64,000 bases of DNA. Source: Gnetum montanum. Taxonomy: Eukaryota; Streptophyta; Gnetopsida; Gnetales; Gnetaceae. The translations under genes and the position numbers were made by a program. Below the pieces are notes generated by a model. That model had not been told where the DNA came from, made no database searches, and was given only the letters and a program-made list of their open reading frames with translations. Location: contig MNCI01030730.1 of the NCBI GenBank assembly GCA_015680685.1, positions 78,077-142,076 of the forward strand. The letters are read 5' to 3'. How positions within the stretch are numbered: the stretch's first letter is position 1; every line of letters begins with the position of its first letter. Below, piece by piece: positions 9,909 through 21,440 of the stretch.

Positions 9909-12250
9909 ATGAGTTTGGAGGTGTCTCACTTTGTTCCACACATGATGGATCCCGAGTGACCACCTAACCCAATGCAGGTACTATGATAGTCTCTTAGACT
10001 GTAGCATCAATTTCCCAAAGTTCTACCTCAATATGAAGAGCGATATAACTTTCTATGTGTAAAAATCCAAGCAAATCTACCATTGGACTATCATGAATTT
10101 GAGGAAAAATGTAACTTTGACATCATTCATCAGAATGAAAGGCAGTTCATTCCTACGTCTAATACCACTATCCCACTCACTAACACATGCCAATGGATTT
10201 TAAACCAACTTATGCAATTAAGTAGGTCAAGAGAATAGGACATAATGTCTCACTATGATGAACCTTTTCATGATGGCCAAGAGAAGTTTGACTCCCATTC
10301 TGAAGGTGGTGGTCCAATCTATGCTACGACTGTCCCTTCCACCTATGTTGTTCATTCATACAAATCATAATTTTTTGCCTCTTTTGCTACTACCGTGACA
10401 CTGTCGCAACCTAGATCTTCTTTGGTGATGGGTAGTCATCAAATGTTGTCAACATATCAGCATGTAGGCCCTTCAACCTCATTTCCCATTAATCATCCTT
10501 CCCAATCTATCCAAGCCCTGCACCCAATGTCTGTGATGCCCACACTGCCATATGTGCACACCATGCCCACATCACAACTACATGTAAGTTCTATTTCTAT
10601 CCTCTCCTCTATACTCATTCCACCATCAGTAGTAGGCCCAACCTCAATTGCATGGTGGATAGGAATGACTTATTTTCCTACAGCTCAAATGTCTCACATG
10701 CCACAATACACATAACCCCAAACATACGACGTTTCACATGTAACAAAACTAAACATTTGGCTATGGACCACCCCAACCATGGGGCAGATAACCATCCCCA
10801 TAGCACCACCAATGCTAGCCTCTCCAGCAGCAGCACCCGCTAGGTTGTGGGCTTCTCAATCAACATCACTAGTAGGAGCTATTCTGACAGCACCCCCGAT
10901 GGGACTGGTAGCTACACCAATAGTGTCACCAGTGATCGCTAGTCTAGTAGCTTCACACCCCCTGTAACATCCCTAGGTCTGGACCAAGCCTTTCAACTCA
11001 TCCAAACCCTCACTGAAGAAATTAAATGGCTCAAATCCATCAGTTCTGAAACTATTCAAGTCATGGACTTCTACCAAGATAACCTAATCAGTCTAGTTGT
11101 TCCCATGCTTACATTACCCCCTAGGGTACAACTTTCCCAATTTACAAAATACAATGGGAAAGGTGATCCGAATGCCCACCTGGTCACTTTTAGGTTTGAA
11201 TCCTTGTTACTACAATCGTGGCCCCATACCATCATTTGTGTTTTCGTAATGTCCCTAATAGGCAAGGCCTTAGACTAGTACCACATGCTTCCTTGTGCTT
11301 CTATCTCAACATTAGAAGAATTGCTAAGCTAGTTTGTGACTCGTTTTAAGTATAAATTGAAGCCAGAAGTTACTTTAGATTAGCTCATGAAAGTTAAACA
11401 AGAACCACTAGAATTCCTAGAAAAATTCATACAATGTTGGAGTGCAACTCTAAATGAAATACATGAAGCAATTGGTAAGGCCCATTTGTTGCCTATTTTC
11501 AAAGGAGCAGTAAATGAGTTTATCAAATCGAAACTATATTATTCAGCTCTGTGTTCCCTTAGCCAAATGTTTGCTAAAACTAAAATAATTTAAGATGTGG
11601 TAGAGGCTAGTAGAGATCTAGCCTACATAACCAATAAAAACACACATAGAAAGAAAGACAAGAAGAAAGGGAAGGCCACAACAACCATGATGGCTGCTGT
11701 GGCTAATGAGACTAAGTCCAAAAATAGTAACAAGACTGTCATAACACCTAAAGCCTCCACTAACACAACACCCAGCCCCACTAGCACTAGTCAGCCCTTG
11801 GGATTAACAGCCATAGCACAAACTCCACCAAGGATAAATTTTAAGCACAGAGATCACTCAAAATATACCCCATTACCAATTAAGCCTTCGGGGCTTCTGA
11901 GTCAATTTCTGGGAGCCAAGTGTATCCAACATAAATGGATGTTAGAGGAGGTCCTTAAGCATCACCAAGGTACTGTGAAGTCCTTCGAGACCCCTCCTTG
12001 GCTATGCCTAATGAACCACCAGTACCCAAGAACTTCAGGCTAGAGAATTTTTGCAATTATCATCAATTATGTGGGCATGATACAGATTATTTTCTGGCAT
12101 TGAAAGATGATATCCAGTGAATGATTGATCAGGGTAAGTTGGTGTTGGATGACAGTAGTCATGTTCGACCTGAAAACCAATCGATGAATGTTTACAAAGA
12201 TTCTTTGAATGCTAACAATGCAGGTTACACTATCAATGTCATTGGCATTG
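9909..12250 (+). pseudogene. Gag of Tat-like element E (decayed)
   Basis: The start is taken at ATG 9909 (MSLEVSHFVPHMMDPE), which is followed by one frame to about 10970 with several stops; ATGs at 9942 and 9945 are alternatives. The N-terminal part contains LPQYEERYNFLCVKIQANLP, then a Pro/Ser/Met-rich stretch (10400-10960). After a frameshift near 10970 the gag core follows: LSQFTKYNGKGDPNAHLVTF, then YHMLPCASISTLEELL, then LMKVKQEPLEFLEKFIQCW. At 12042-12120 lies a zinc-knuckle-like motif, FCNYHQLCGHDTDYFLALK, in which the last Cys is Phe, followed by MIDQGKLVLD. This motif and its spacing are characteristic of Tat-lineage gag. The frame runs into an assembly gap at 12252. Confidence 0.75.
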
Positions 12251-12251
12251 A

Positions 12252-12324
12252 NNNNNNNNNNNNNNNNNNNNNNNNNNNNNNNNNNNNNNNNNNNNNNNNN
12301 NNNNNNNNNNCCCCCCCCCCCCCC
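12252..12324. other. Assembly gap (59 N) followed by a 14-base poly-C run
   Basis: Bases 12252-12310 are N and 12311-12324 are all C. The homopolymer beside the gap is likely a sequencing or gap-closing artefact rather than biology. It interrupts the gag to protease transition of element E. Confidence 0.9.
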
Positions 12325-12570
12325 TAGCACAATGTTGAAGCTCCAACAGCAACCAAGTCACAAACCTCCTTTATAGTTAGGACCTCTCTATAGACATTTG
12401 TTGCACCATTTTTACTTAAAACCACATCATGTCCCACTACAACAACGCAGGCACCATTTTTTATCAGGGTTCCAAAGCATGCAATTTCCCCTACTACCCA
12501 AAATCATGTAATGAGCACTGTGTCTTAGCCTTCTCATCTAAGGAAACATGAAGAACATCTAGCAGATAAG

Positions 12571-13660
12571 TTGGCTAGAGAACGCACTGCGTTGGGCCCC
12601 CTTCAGCCCACCCCCTTGTCTGCAATTCCCATAACCTCTTCATCATCAGCCATTGGTGGTAACAAACACATGCAACCATCATCCTCTAATTCAAAAAAGC
12701 TTATTATCCAAACCAAAGCCACTCCCCCTCAAGAGATTCATCTTTTAAGTAACATAGAGGAAGAAAAAGTTATCAAATAATTAGACAATGGGCAAGACTT
12801 CCTAAATGCACTTTCATAGTTTAAACAAGCCTTGAAACAAAAGAACACAACATTAAGCTTGTATGACTTAATAATGACCTCCATAATGCATCGTGAGGCT
12901 TTGGTTTGCATGTTAGCATCTATTTCTGTTAGTGAAAACATGCCAACTGAAGAGAAAGATATCCACGCCATTATGCTTCCCTCTATGGCTGAAGAACCAT
13001 GGCCAACCCATTTAACATTTCATGGAAAAGCCATCAAAGATGACCTTGAAAAGGGTCAAGTGACTACCACCCCCATGTTTATCACAATTCCGGTAGGTCA
13101 GTATAAGATTCGTAGAGTACACGTTGATGACAGGGCTACCACCAATGTGATACCATTTCCCATAGTGGACAAGTTAGGCTTGGTGGATCAAATCAATCCC
13201 ACAACAACCTCATGTATAAAGTCATTCAATGGGCATGTGTCATGGTCAAGGGGATTGTTACCATTAACTTTGTAGTAGGGGACCATTTTTCCACTAGTGA
13301 AGTATTTATTGTGGTAGAAGAGCTGCCTGGGTTTAACCTGATCTTGGGAAGATCGTGGTTAGCCCAAATAAGAGTTGTCTCCTCATCCATACATCAAGAG
13401 ATCCACTTAGTCTACGTGGGTGGAGAGGTGGTGATCTTTGGTGATGAAGTAGCTCTCTGACCCATAAACAATATAGATGTGGAGCAAGGATCAGGGATAG
13501 AAATCTCTGAAAATGAATCACCCATTCATGCTGAAATTCCATGTCTGATAAATGAGTGGTCCAAGATTGTTAACTTAAATGAAGAAATCATGTGAGCTGA
13601 ATTACCCTTCCAAATGGTAGATGACAGCATAAAGGAATACCACCGCAAGGCTTCCTGACC
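12571..13660 (+). pseudogene. Protease region of Tat-like element E (active site lost)
   Basis: One frame runs from 12571 to 13275 with a few stops, then continues in another frame from 13212 to 13460. The aspartic protease fold is recognisable: TTPMFITIPVGQYKIRRVHV, then DDRATTNVIPF where the family has D-x-GS, then VIQWACV..KGIVTINFVVG, FNLILGRSWL and VSSSIHQEIHLVY. The catalytic D-S/T-G triad has become D-D-R, so it would be inactive. The conserved flap and the LGR.W segment near the C-terminus match Tat-type gypsy proteases. Beyond 13460 the sequence decays (NESPIHAEIPCL, then AELPFQMVDDSIKEYHRKA). The start of RT that should follow is not present: by about 13690 the sequence is AT-rich and noncoding. 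Confidence 0.75.
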
Positions 13661-13829
13661 ATATACCTTGCCTAACCCATGTCAGATTAGGAAAAAATTG
13701 CATGATTAAAGTTTATCTCCACTTTACTTCAATAAATTTTATACTTCTATTTGCATGATTTCCATTTTGCATTAATTTTTCCATTTGCATTGTCTTTGCT
13801 GCTGGCATTAGTTAAAGTGATTACAGCCC

Positions 13830-14080
13830 GAAATGGCCTTAAACTACTTCCATGGCCCACTACGGCCTAAAACTAGGAACACCACTTTCGAAAACCTGCT
13901 TACACATGACCCAGAATGGCCTTAAACTACCTCCATGGCCTACTAAGGCCTAAAATTGGCAACCCCACTTTTGAGGATTACTTCACTTGTGGCCCAAAAT
14001 GGCCTAAAACTAGCAATGGCCCGAGATGGCCTAAAACTAGCGATGGCCCGAAATGGCCTTAAACTAGAGCATGGGGGCCC
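13830..14080 (+). repeat. GGCCTAAAACTAG minisatellite
   Basis: Roughly seven degenerate copies of a unit close to GGCCCGAAATGGCCTTAAAC occur here (near 13826, 13855, 13911, 13937, 13991, 14014 and 14043), often followed by TAGC or TACC. The last copies are nearly head-to-tail at about 23-29 bp. It overlaps the 3' end of the antisense reading unit. Such 3' untranslated tandem repeats are known for Tat elements. Confidence 0.75.
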
Positions 14081-16430
14081 AAAAGGGGCTCCAGTACACC
14101 AAAAAACAAATTAACCAAAAGGAATAAAAGAAGTGTTTTACTTTTCATTAAATATAATTCCATACTCAGAATACATAACAACAAGCATTTCATTTCAAAG
14201 AGAAAATTTACCAGTGGGCTATGACTCTCCGCCAGTATCTTTATCCCTACCCCACTAGGTTCTACATCCTCATTTCGGTCCTACATAAAGAGAGAATAAA
14301 ATAATGAATCAAAGTACAATCACGTATCATAAAATAAATTACAATATAGTAAATCTTAGCTAACCTGAGATGGGCCTACATCCATCTCTGGAGGTATTCT
14401 ATCCATGCCAACTACTAAGCGTCGAAGTATTTCAACCTCTCTTAAGTTGGTCCAATTTTCTTCCCCTAGATCAATGCCTGCTACAATTTTCCCCTTCTCC
14501 ACAACTATCCATGTGGGCGGTCCTAGAGAGAATGTGGTAGTAGTGGTCTCCCTGGAAGGCAAGGTCATCTCTCTCTCGAAAGATTCAATTACCACCACAT
14601 GTTTAGGAAATTTTTCATAGGCCTTGGTAACACCAATTACATCAAGAAATAGCTCATGAGTATGCAATTCAACAAAAGCATCTCAATATTTCGAATGGTA
14701 GGCAGCACGTTCCACCTTGTACATGTGTTTATGATTTTCCTATGCCTACCCCCATTCATACACCTTAGTGTTGTAATCTTTCCAATCATGGTTTTTTTGG
14801 GCCAGTAGATCCATCTGCAAGCATTCTTCGACACTTCCCGAATAGCCTCATTCTTTCCTCATACAACCGACCAATATATTTCATAATTGATTATGGTCAT
14901 ATACCAATTGCCATCTAAACTATCATGAGACATTAATAACTCATTCCTTGACCATAGATCTTCCAGTTCAACCACTTGACTAGCTTTCTCCTTTTTGAGT
15001 TTCTAGACTTGTTTCCAGAGCTCTTCATTAACACGCCTGCACTCCCACAAGGATCATGCTAAGTATAGTGCACATTTTCTTGCCTCCTCATATATATCAC
15101 GAGGCACCTCAATTACCTATGGAGGAAGCTCAAGCATAGTGTCAACTTCAACTATCTATTGTGGTTCCCATTTTAGTTGAGAAGCTGGTAATCATACATG
15201 AAGAAGTATTAATCACTAGATGATAGCAAAAATACAATAGCACAGAGAGAAAAAACTATACTTCAAACACAACTATCTCAGGGTCAATTTGCCTTAAGCA
15301 ATTAATCATGTCATCAACAATCCCCTCCATAAAGGCAAACTTATTTGGAATTTCCATCCATGGCTCTAGGCGAAAGGAAGAAGAAGACTCAGGACCTTTA
15401 GTAGTAGTGTCCACTGTACAGTAAAAGCACATTAGCAATATGAAAAAGAGGGAGAATAAAGGGGGAAGTAACATAAATGATAGTCTAAAGCTTCTACCCA
15501 GAAAACCCTCAGGGGGTGAGAATGGGGGGATCGCCCATTGGCACACTATCAAACAAAGCATCAAACTCATCGGTCCCAAACTATAGCCCTTCTACCTCAA
15601 GCTGACTTAATAGTGTAGTAGTGTCTTCAATCATCATGTGCACCTCAAGTGCTGGGGTACACTCTACAAAAGGTTCATCTATAGTAGGGGCCTCTTTCTT
15701 TGCTACAGGGGCCTTCTCCTCTACAACTTGGGCCTCTTCTTCTTCTATAGTAGGAGCCCCCACCTCAAGGGCTAAAGCATCTTCTTCATCATCTATTAAA
15801 CACATCTAAAGTGAGGTTTCTAGTCTAACAACACAAGAAAAATAAAAAAGGGGGGTGGGAGGGGTAGCTAATGAGACAATTAAAACATAATCACCAAAAA
15901 ATGTAGGTTGCACTTTACGAACCTTGATCCGCAATCTTTTGCCTCTTTCTTCACTGGTACATGGAGGCTCTTCCACAGGATGAGATTTCTTACATTTCAA
16001 CTTTGATTTCACCATTTTAGTAATAAGGTGTGCCCCCCTTACTGCATTACTTGTGTTAGTGAAAAGCACTTGTCCAACGCTATCTTATGCATAAAAGGGT
16101 TGTCCCACCTGATCCTTTGTTGTTAACGAAAAAGGCTTCCCAATAGCTACTGGGGGGTCCTAGGATTGAGTGGTGTAGAAGACTTGATAAATCCATGGTT
16201 TTCATATCTAGGTCCAATCCTACAACACCAAAATGCCATTCTCTCAGACCACTAAAAATTCAGCAAACCATCATAGGCAAGCTTAAAAATGGTGAAATGC
16301 ACATTAAAATGTGCATGAATAAGGGAGATCAAAATATCCACGATATCAGATCAACCATGCAATGTCGAATACTTGATATCACAGCTTGCCTCCTTGCCTA
16401 TGAATAAGAGGTGGTGCCCTTGTTTTCCAC
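14059..16430 (-). pseudogene. Antisense multi-exon gene (decayed) inside Tat-like element E
   Basis: On the minus strand several coding-like blocks are bounded by plausible splice sites. From 5' to 3': a block with DIVDILISLIHAHFNVHFTI and later NTSNAVRGAHLITKMV and EEPPCTSEERGKRLRIK ending at AAG|GTTCG (about 15926). Next comes an acidic block (EVGAPTIEEEEAQVVEEKAP) after TTGTTAG near 15828. Then VDTTTKGPESSSSFRLEPW to EIVVFE, between TACAG (about 15416) and GTATAG (about 15262). Then a long Lys/Glu-rich block with EVPRDIYEEARKCALYLA, KLKKEKASQVVELEDLWSRN and HMYKVERAAYHSKY, ending MDVGPSQ|GTTAGC at 14365. Finally TAG|DRNEDVEPSGVGIKIL from 14280 to a stop at 14059, which joins in phase 0. 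Several internal stops make it a pseudogene. Function is unknown. Tat elements are known to carry antisense reading frames between pol and the 3' LTR, and this may be one; a captured host gene is the alternative. Confidence 0.55.
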
Positions 16431-16449
16431 ATTAGAAGTTAGTCTCTTA

Positions 16450-17122
16450 GCCACACTCTTTCCATTTTTTTCCTCTAGAGTTAGAATTATTTCTGCGTGC
16501 CCATAGTAGGACTCATAGAGTGAACAGATCTTTATTTGAGCATTGTGTACTTAAGCACACTTTGTATATGGAAATAAAGATGAAATTTATGATAAACTTT
16601 GCAGCATACAAAATAGATTAATTAGTGATTAATTATTATTTAATTATTTCCTAGTTGATTAATGGTTTCTCTCATCCTACAACTCTCTTAGTTAAATACA
16701 CCTAGTACAATTGCCTCGAGCATGTGTGTAGCGCTTAGTAACCCAGTAACGATTACGTTTAGTAATCCCAGTAGCGTTACACTGGTTCAGGATGTGTATG
16801 GCAAGTGGGAACAGATACTAGTGTTAGGAGTAATTAGAACTTAGTTTATGAATAGTTAAATTAGATAAGTTACTTAGTTATCTCTCTCCCCCTCCTTGCT
16901 AGCATAGAATATAAAACACACAAAAGCCATAAAAATCATATGCCTTAAGCTTACTTAACCATACAACCGTGACATACAAGTAAGTTTGGGAAGATAATGA
17001 TTAACCAACATGTTATTATTCCACAAAGGCACATAGGCACTTAGTTCTTGGAATTTGACCAGATCATGCGTGAAACACTCATATTCAAATGGTTGAGCAT
17101 AGGGGTATCTCACCGCTCATCA
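16450..17122 (+). mobile_element. 5' LTR of element B, U3 truncated
   Basis: The LTR ends CTCACCGCTCATCA at 17122, one base before a PBS. Upstream it follows the same order as the reverse complement of the element C LTRs and of the solo LTR at 38941-39780: a TAATTTCTGCGTGCCC..GGACTCATAGAG block, AATAAAGATG, then GCAGC near 16602-16606, and GAGCATGTGTGTAGCGCTTAG. The U3 start and the GATATC cluster are not found, so the LTR is cut near 16450, where it abuts the antisense unit of element E. Confidence 0.7.
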
Positions 17123-17123
17123 T

Positions 17124-17141
17124 TGGTGTTGTTGACAAGGA
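17124..17141 (+). other. Primer-binding site of element B (decayed)
   Basis: TGGTGTTGTTGACAAGGA follows the LTR end by one base. It matches the tRNA-Asp type site of element C at most positions; the changes are mainly C-to-T or G-to-A as expected from methylation decay. Confidence 0.7.
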
Positions 17142-17374
17142 CTTAGTTTTTTGGGCGCTAAGTAGAATGTAGGAAATCATTTACATCATTGGAAAAAATC
17201 CTTGGGATTGATTAAGGAAAAGATAATAGTACATTACACATTAAACAAGACAAGATGTCTTCTTCTTTGCATAAAAGCACTTCACCACATAGGACTAACA
17301 CAAGAATCAATCAGCGGCAAGATACACATGACATATTTCTGCCACTTCCTCAATAGTTTCATGTGGTATATATG

Positions 17375-19300
17375 CACCTTGATGAATATTTACCCGACTT
17401 CACCTTTATTCTCCACCAAGATGAATAGCTGCATTGGCATGACTTGGAGGGTAACATAGTGTTACCTCTAGACTGTTCAGTCCCAAGTATGCTTCTTCGT
17501 GCTCTTACATGAATAGGCATGCAACACTTACATGCAAAGTACATTGCACAAGACTATGATTTGAGAGAATATTATCCCATAGAGGTGTAATGTCAAAGGG
17601 ACTTGCAATAGGAGAGACACCATAAGTCCTTGAAGGAAAAATGGTCCAAGGATGCCCCCCACGTTTTAAGCGAAATTAAAGGTGATGAACCTGCTTCAGG
17701 TAGTCGCCAACATAATGATGTTTCTTCCCTTGACTTTGGCCAAGGGGCTATGTATCAAAACCTTTATTCTATTGTTCACAACCCAAGTGTTGATACCAAT
17801 GAACACAAAGTGTCCGAAAAATAAACAAGGACACATGACAAAAGTGGGCATTCTAATCGTAATCGAAATCGAGATAGAGACCATCGAAGAGAAGATAGTA
17901 GACATTGTCATGGTGATGGTTCTCCTTCTTCTTCACCTTCATCCTCTCCTTCAGTGTCTGGATGCAGCCATAGAAAGATAGATCATGAGGATAAGGACAA
18001 CCAAAAGGGAAGTCACCGTAAAAATAGCCAATATAGAGGACAAGGGCATTCTAGGAAATCACGAAATAGAAGAGGGGAGAGTAGGGAACAACGTAGGCAC
18101 CATAGATGCTATGGACGAGATAAGCATGATGAACACTTACTCGCCATGTGAAGCATGCTAGATATAACTAAGGCTATGAGATTTTCAACAAGGCACCAAC
18201 AAGATAGTAGAATTAATAGGTTATACATGAATAAAATCCCATAATTTGAAGGGGGTTATAATGCTGATCTTCAAAATCACTTACAGGAATTTCACGATGC
18301 GTGTGCCTTGCAAAACATAGAAAATGAGTGGAAAAATCTTAAGTTGTTCCCACAGACACTAATAAAAGAAGCTAAAAACTAGTACTAGTCCTTAGAACCA
18401 AAATTCATTCATAGGTCGAGTACTATGTTAGACTTGTTCAATGATAACTACCAAACTTACTCTCGGGTGTCTAAGTTATGAAAGAAAATCCAAGGATGGA
18501 AAAAAGGAAGTCATGAACCCTTGGATGCTACCATGGGCCATTATTATGCACTATTACATCATTGTCCTAGCCATGGTTATTTGTAGCAGGATCAACTACG
18601 CCATCTCGTAGATGGGCGTAGGCATGAAACAAGAAGAACCCTTGGGACTTATGCCCAAGGAAGGTTATCCAAGCTTAGGTCTCATCAAATTCATAGACTA
18701 CTGGAGCAAGTTGCTAAGGAAGAAGGTGAGCTAAGAAAGAGAGAGAATGCGAAAGAATATAACCGAGATCCTTCCGTCCAAATGAAGGGAGTAAGATTTT
18801 GTAAGGATGAGGAAGAGTCACCACTCGAAGAGATGGTGAATAGGAAAACATTGCCTATACAAAAGCTAGCATCAGAAGTATTGGAAAAGGTAGACCAAAT
18901 GTGGGACTCTCTGGATAGTAGGTTTTCAACTATTCTCAAAGTAGTAGAGGAGTCTAGGGAGTGAGGTAGTGATTGTGACAAAAGAAAAAAGAGAGAAGCA
19001 GAAAACACACGTAACAAGGGTAAGGGTAAAGTTGCTATTATTGAAGAGGTTGTGGACACAAATACAGATGATGATAGTGGATGCGAGATCTGTCAATATG
19101 ACCATCCTAAGGGATATTTCTCTATGATCTCACATCTGCAGGAGTTTGGAATATGTTTAAACAAACAACAAACATCCCAACAGTTACCTTATCCCCAAGG
19201 TAACCCAAGGCAATTTCACCAACCTTTAACGTATTATCCAAGTGAAACTCCACGACAACCAATTGAGAAACATCAACAGTGGCAACACCCATAATCATGG
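17375..19300 (+). pseudogene. Gag of gypsy element B (decayed)
   Basis: The N-terminal part reads HLDEYLPDFTFILHQDE and then LEGNIVLPLDCSVPSMLLRA, matching HPDEYIPNFTFILHQNE and LQGNIVLPLDRLVSKMLFHA in element C. A charged Arg/Ser/His region follows (17850-18150). The gag core is at 18260-18700: HLQEFHDACALQNIENEWKN, LKLFPQTLIKEAK, STMLDLFNDNYQTYSRVSKL, GHYYALLHHCPSHGY, then RHETRRTLGTYAQGRLSKL. A heptad-like charged stretch with LEEMVNRKTLPIQKLASEVL and VDQMWDSLDSRFSTILKVV follows at 18820-18960, then CEICQYDHPKG at 19081 and a Gln/Pro-rich linker. There are several frame changes and stops. It forms a polyprotein with the downstream protease in intact relatives. Confidence 0.8.
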
Positions 19301-19360
19301 GGAATGCCACCACTAAGGCAACAATATCCTTACTGACAACCTGACCCGTATGGATACTAT

Positions 19361-20520
19361 GTGCAACATCCAATCTATCAACGTGATTCTATTGATCATG
19401 TTACTCCCCAACATCACTACCAAGCCTTCGAGTACTATAGGACTCCCTCTCCTAGGGGTGATAATCCACAAGTGTACCATCCTTCTAATTCAGTTGCATC
19501 TCTCCCACCAATAGCTCCATTACCACTTGTTTCAACAATGCAAGGTGAACTCCCCACTCAACCGCAACAATGCAATGCCACAAGGGATGTGAATCCTCAA
19601 CCTACTATTGGTTCTGATAACCATATGAAGAAAAGACCTTTCTTCAGAACCAATAGTCCAACCAAGCCTTTGCAATCCGAAGTGGTTGAGTCTTTAGACG
19701 TCTCCATATCAAATAGAGCTTCAAAGTCCCCTTCGAACCTAAAATTGAATCCAATGCATATGGTCATGTTAACACATGTTTTTACTAATTGGATCAAGGT
19801 TGGCCACCATCCTAGGAAATTTTCTGATCCTGGGAGTCCCCTAATATATCTACAAATTGCTAAGAATGAGCCATGTAAAGCTCTTTTGGATTCAGGTTTT
19901 GAAGTCAATCTAATATCCCAAGAAATGTACAAGGCTAGGAACCCGTCCCCATTAAAAAAGAGCAACATCCATTTAGAGTTGGCCAACAAGTCCATCACTG
20001 TTCCCTTGGGATTAGTGGAGGACATTATTATCACTATCGATGGATGGTCGTATCTAGCTGACTTCCTAGTGATTCAAGTGAACAACAGTAAGGGGGACTT
20101 CCAAAGCATAATGGGGAGGGCATGGCTAAGCACTATCAATGCATGCCTAGGAATCCATGATCTTTCCCTAAAAATATTTAAGGAAAATACTTTTGGAAAT
20201 ATTGAGAAGAAGAAGGTTTCATGCATTGCATATAGTGACACAAGGTGTAATTGTGTGTAAAGATCATGGGTTATGCAAAGTCTAACATTGCATGCATGCA
20301 ATCAGTGTGCACAAATGATAAATATACAAAGGTGCCTATATGCAGTAGCCACATGGAAAGAGGAAACCCAGTGGCTGATAGCTGATCAAGAAAGTAGATC
20401 ACTTATATGCATGGAACTAACTGAGGGTTTGACTTGCACTTACATAGATAGCATAGATGCATTAGAGAAATTCCACCACCAACTTCCTAGTTCTAACTTG
20501 GAAAACATCAACTAGGAAAG
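19361..20520 (+). pseudogene. Protease region of gypsy element B
   Basis: A 299-codon open frame (19361-20260) begins in the gag linker and contains a retroviral-type aspartic protease. Its active-site segment is PCKALLDSGFEVNLISQEMY (D-S-G retained, about residues 169-188), followed by SITVPLGLVEDIIITIDGWS and IMGRAWLSTINACLGIHDLS, the usual G-R-x-W-L motif. After the stop at 20260 the sequence still reads as coding in other frames (MQSLTLHACNQCAQMI, then TWKEETQWLIADQESRSL). This is the longest open frame in the window and the best preserved protease. Element C has a close relative at 47100-47650 (minus strand). Confidence 0.85.
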
Positions 20521-21440
20521 GTTGGAAACTCCTAAGAAATTTAAACAAGATCCCCTAGAGCTAAAACCATTACCCACCGGTATGGAGTGCATATTCCTTA
20601 AGAATGGAAAATTGGTAATCATCAATGCAATACTTGCTCTGCAACAAAAAGAGAGTCTGCTAAAGATAATAAAAAAGTGGTCAAAAGCCTTTGCCTAGTC
20701 ATATCTGAAATTACCTAGAATAGATCCTAGGATATGCCAGCATAGGATTTACACTAACTCCTCCATGAAGCCTCGAAAACAGCCATAGAGGCAATTGAAC
20801 CCAAAGTTGAAACAACTAGTAAAAGAAGAAATCAAATAGCTTCTAAAGGTTGGGTTCATATACCCCATTGCTGATAGCGAATGGATTATCCCCTTAGTAA
20901 TCATACCTAAAAAGAGAGGAAAAAGGAGGATGTGTATAGATTTTAGGCTACTAAACATGGCAATCTTCAAGGATCACTTTCCATTGCCATTTGTTAACCA
21001 AGTCTTAGACACAATCTGAGGGCATCACTATTATAGTTTTCTGGATGGATATAGTGGATACAACCAAATACAAATAGCCTCAGAAGACTAAGCCAAAACT
21101 ATGTTCACGAATCCTTGGGGAACTTTTGCATACAAACAAATGCCATTTGGCTTGTGCAATCCCCCTGCAACATTTCAATGCTTAGTTCTTAGCAGATTCC
21201 AACAGCAGATACGAAATGTTGTGGAAGTATTTATGGATGACTTCTCCACTTATGAAGAAAGTTTTGATCAAGCCTTGGACCGATTAGAACAAGTGCTAAA
21301 AATATGTGTACAAACTAATTTGAGGCTCAACTAGCAAAAAAGCCATTTGATGGTCCAAGAAGACATCGTAATTAGGCATAAAATCTCACATGCAGGAATA
21401 TAGGTAGACCCAGAGAAAATCAAAGTCATCCAAGGAGTTA
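20521..21440 (+). pseudogene. Reverse transcriptase of gypsy element B
   Basis: RT motifs appear in the correct order. They are GFIYPIADSEWIIPLVIIPK then GKRRMCIDFRLLN (motif 1-2), FLDGYSGYNQI (motif A, catalytic Asp retained), NPWGTFAYKQMPFGLCNPPA then TFQ (motif B), and VVEVFMDDFSTYEESFDQAL (motif C, F-M-D-D). A terminal NLRLN..KSHLMVQE block completes the palm and thumb. Stops break the frame at several places, mostly TAG for CAG and TAA/TGA for others. The enzyme copies element RNA into DNA in intact relatives; this copy is dead although the catalytic aspartates remain. Confidence 0.9.

Larger units (their letters stand above)
9700..16440 (+). mobile_element. Tat-like Ty3/gypsy element E: gag-protease with antisense gene, no polymerase
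   Basis: The identifiable parts in order are gag (9909-12250), an assembly gap, protease (to about 13660), a noncoding strip with a GGCCTAAAACTAG minisatellite (13830-14080), and a multi-exon reading unit on the opposite strand (14059-16430). No reverse transcriptase, RNase H or integrase motif is found between the protease and the minisatellite. Gag shows the knuckle form C-x2-H-x4-GH with LKDDIQ after it, typical of Tat-lineage gypsy elements, and antisense reading frames between pol and the 3' LTR are also known from that lineage. The LTRs are not identified. The 3' end is presumably overwritten by the truncated LTR of element B, which begins near 16450. Confidence 0.6.

Noticed and set aside
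12311-12324. Poly-C run as a biological tract
   Set aside because: It directly adjoins an N gap, so an artefact is more likely.
14356-14667. Independent single-exon host gene on the minus strand
   Set aside because: It ends at a good splice donor, joins in phase to a downstream exon and extends upstream past the ATG in a decayed frame, so it is one exon of the larger antisense unit.
19597-20034. 145-codon minus-strand frame
   Set aside because: It lies opposite the protease frame of element B, which has clear D-S-G and G-R-x-W-L motifs; it is a shadow.
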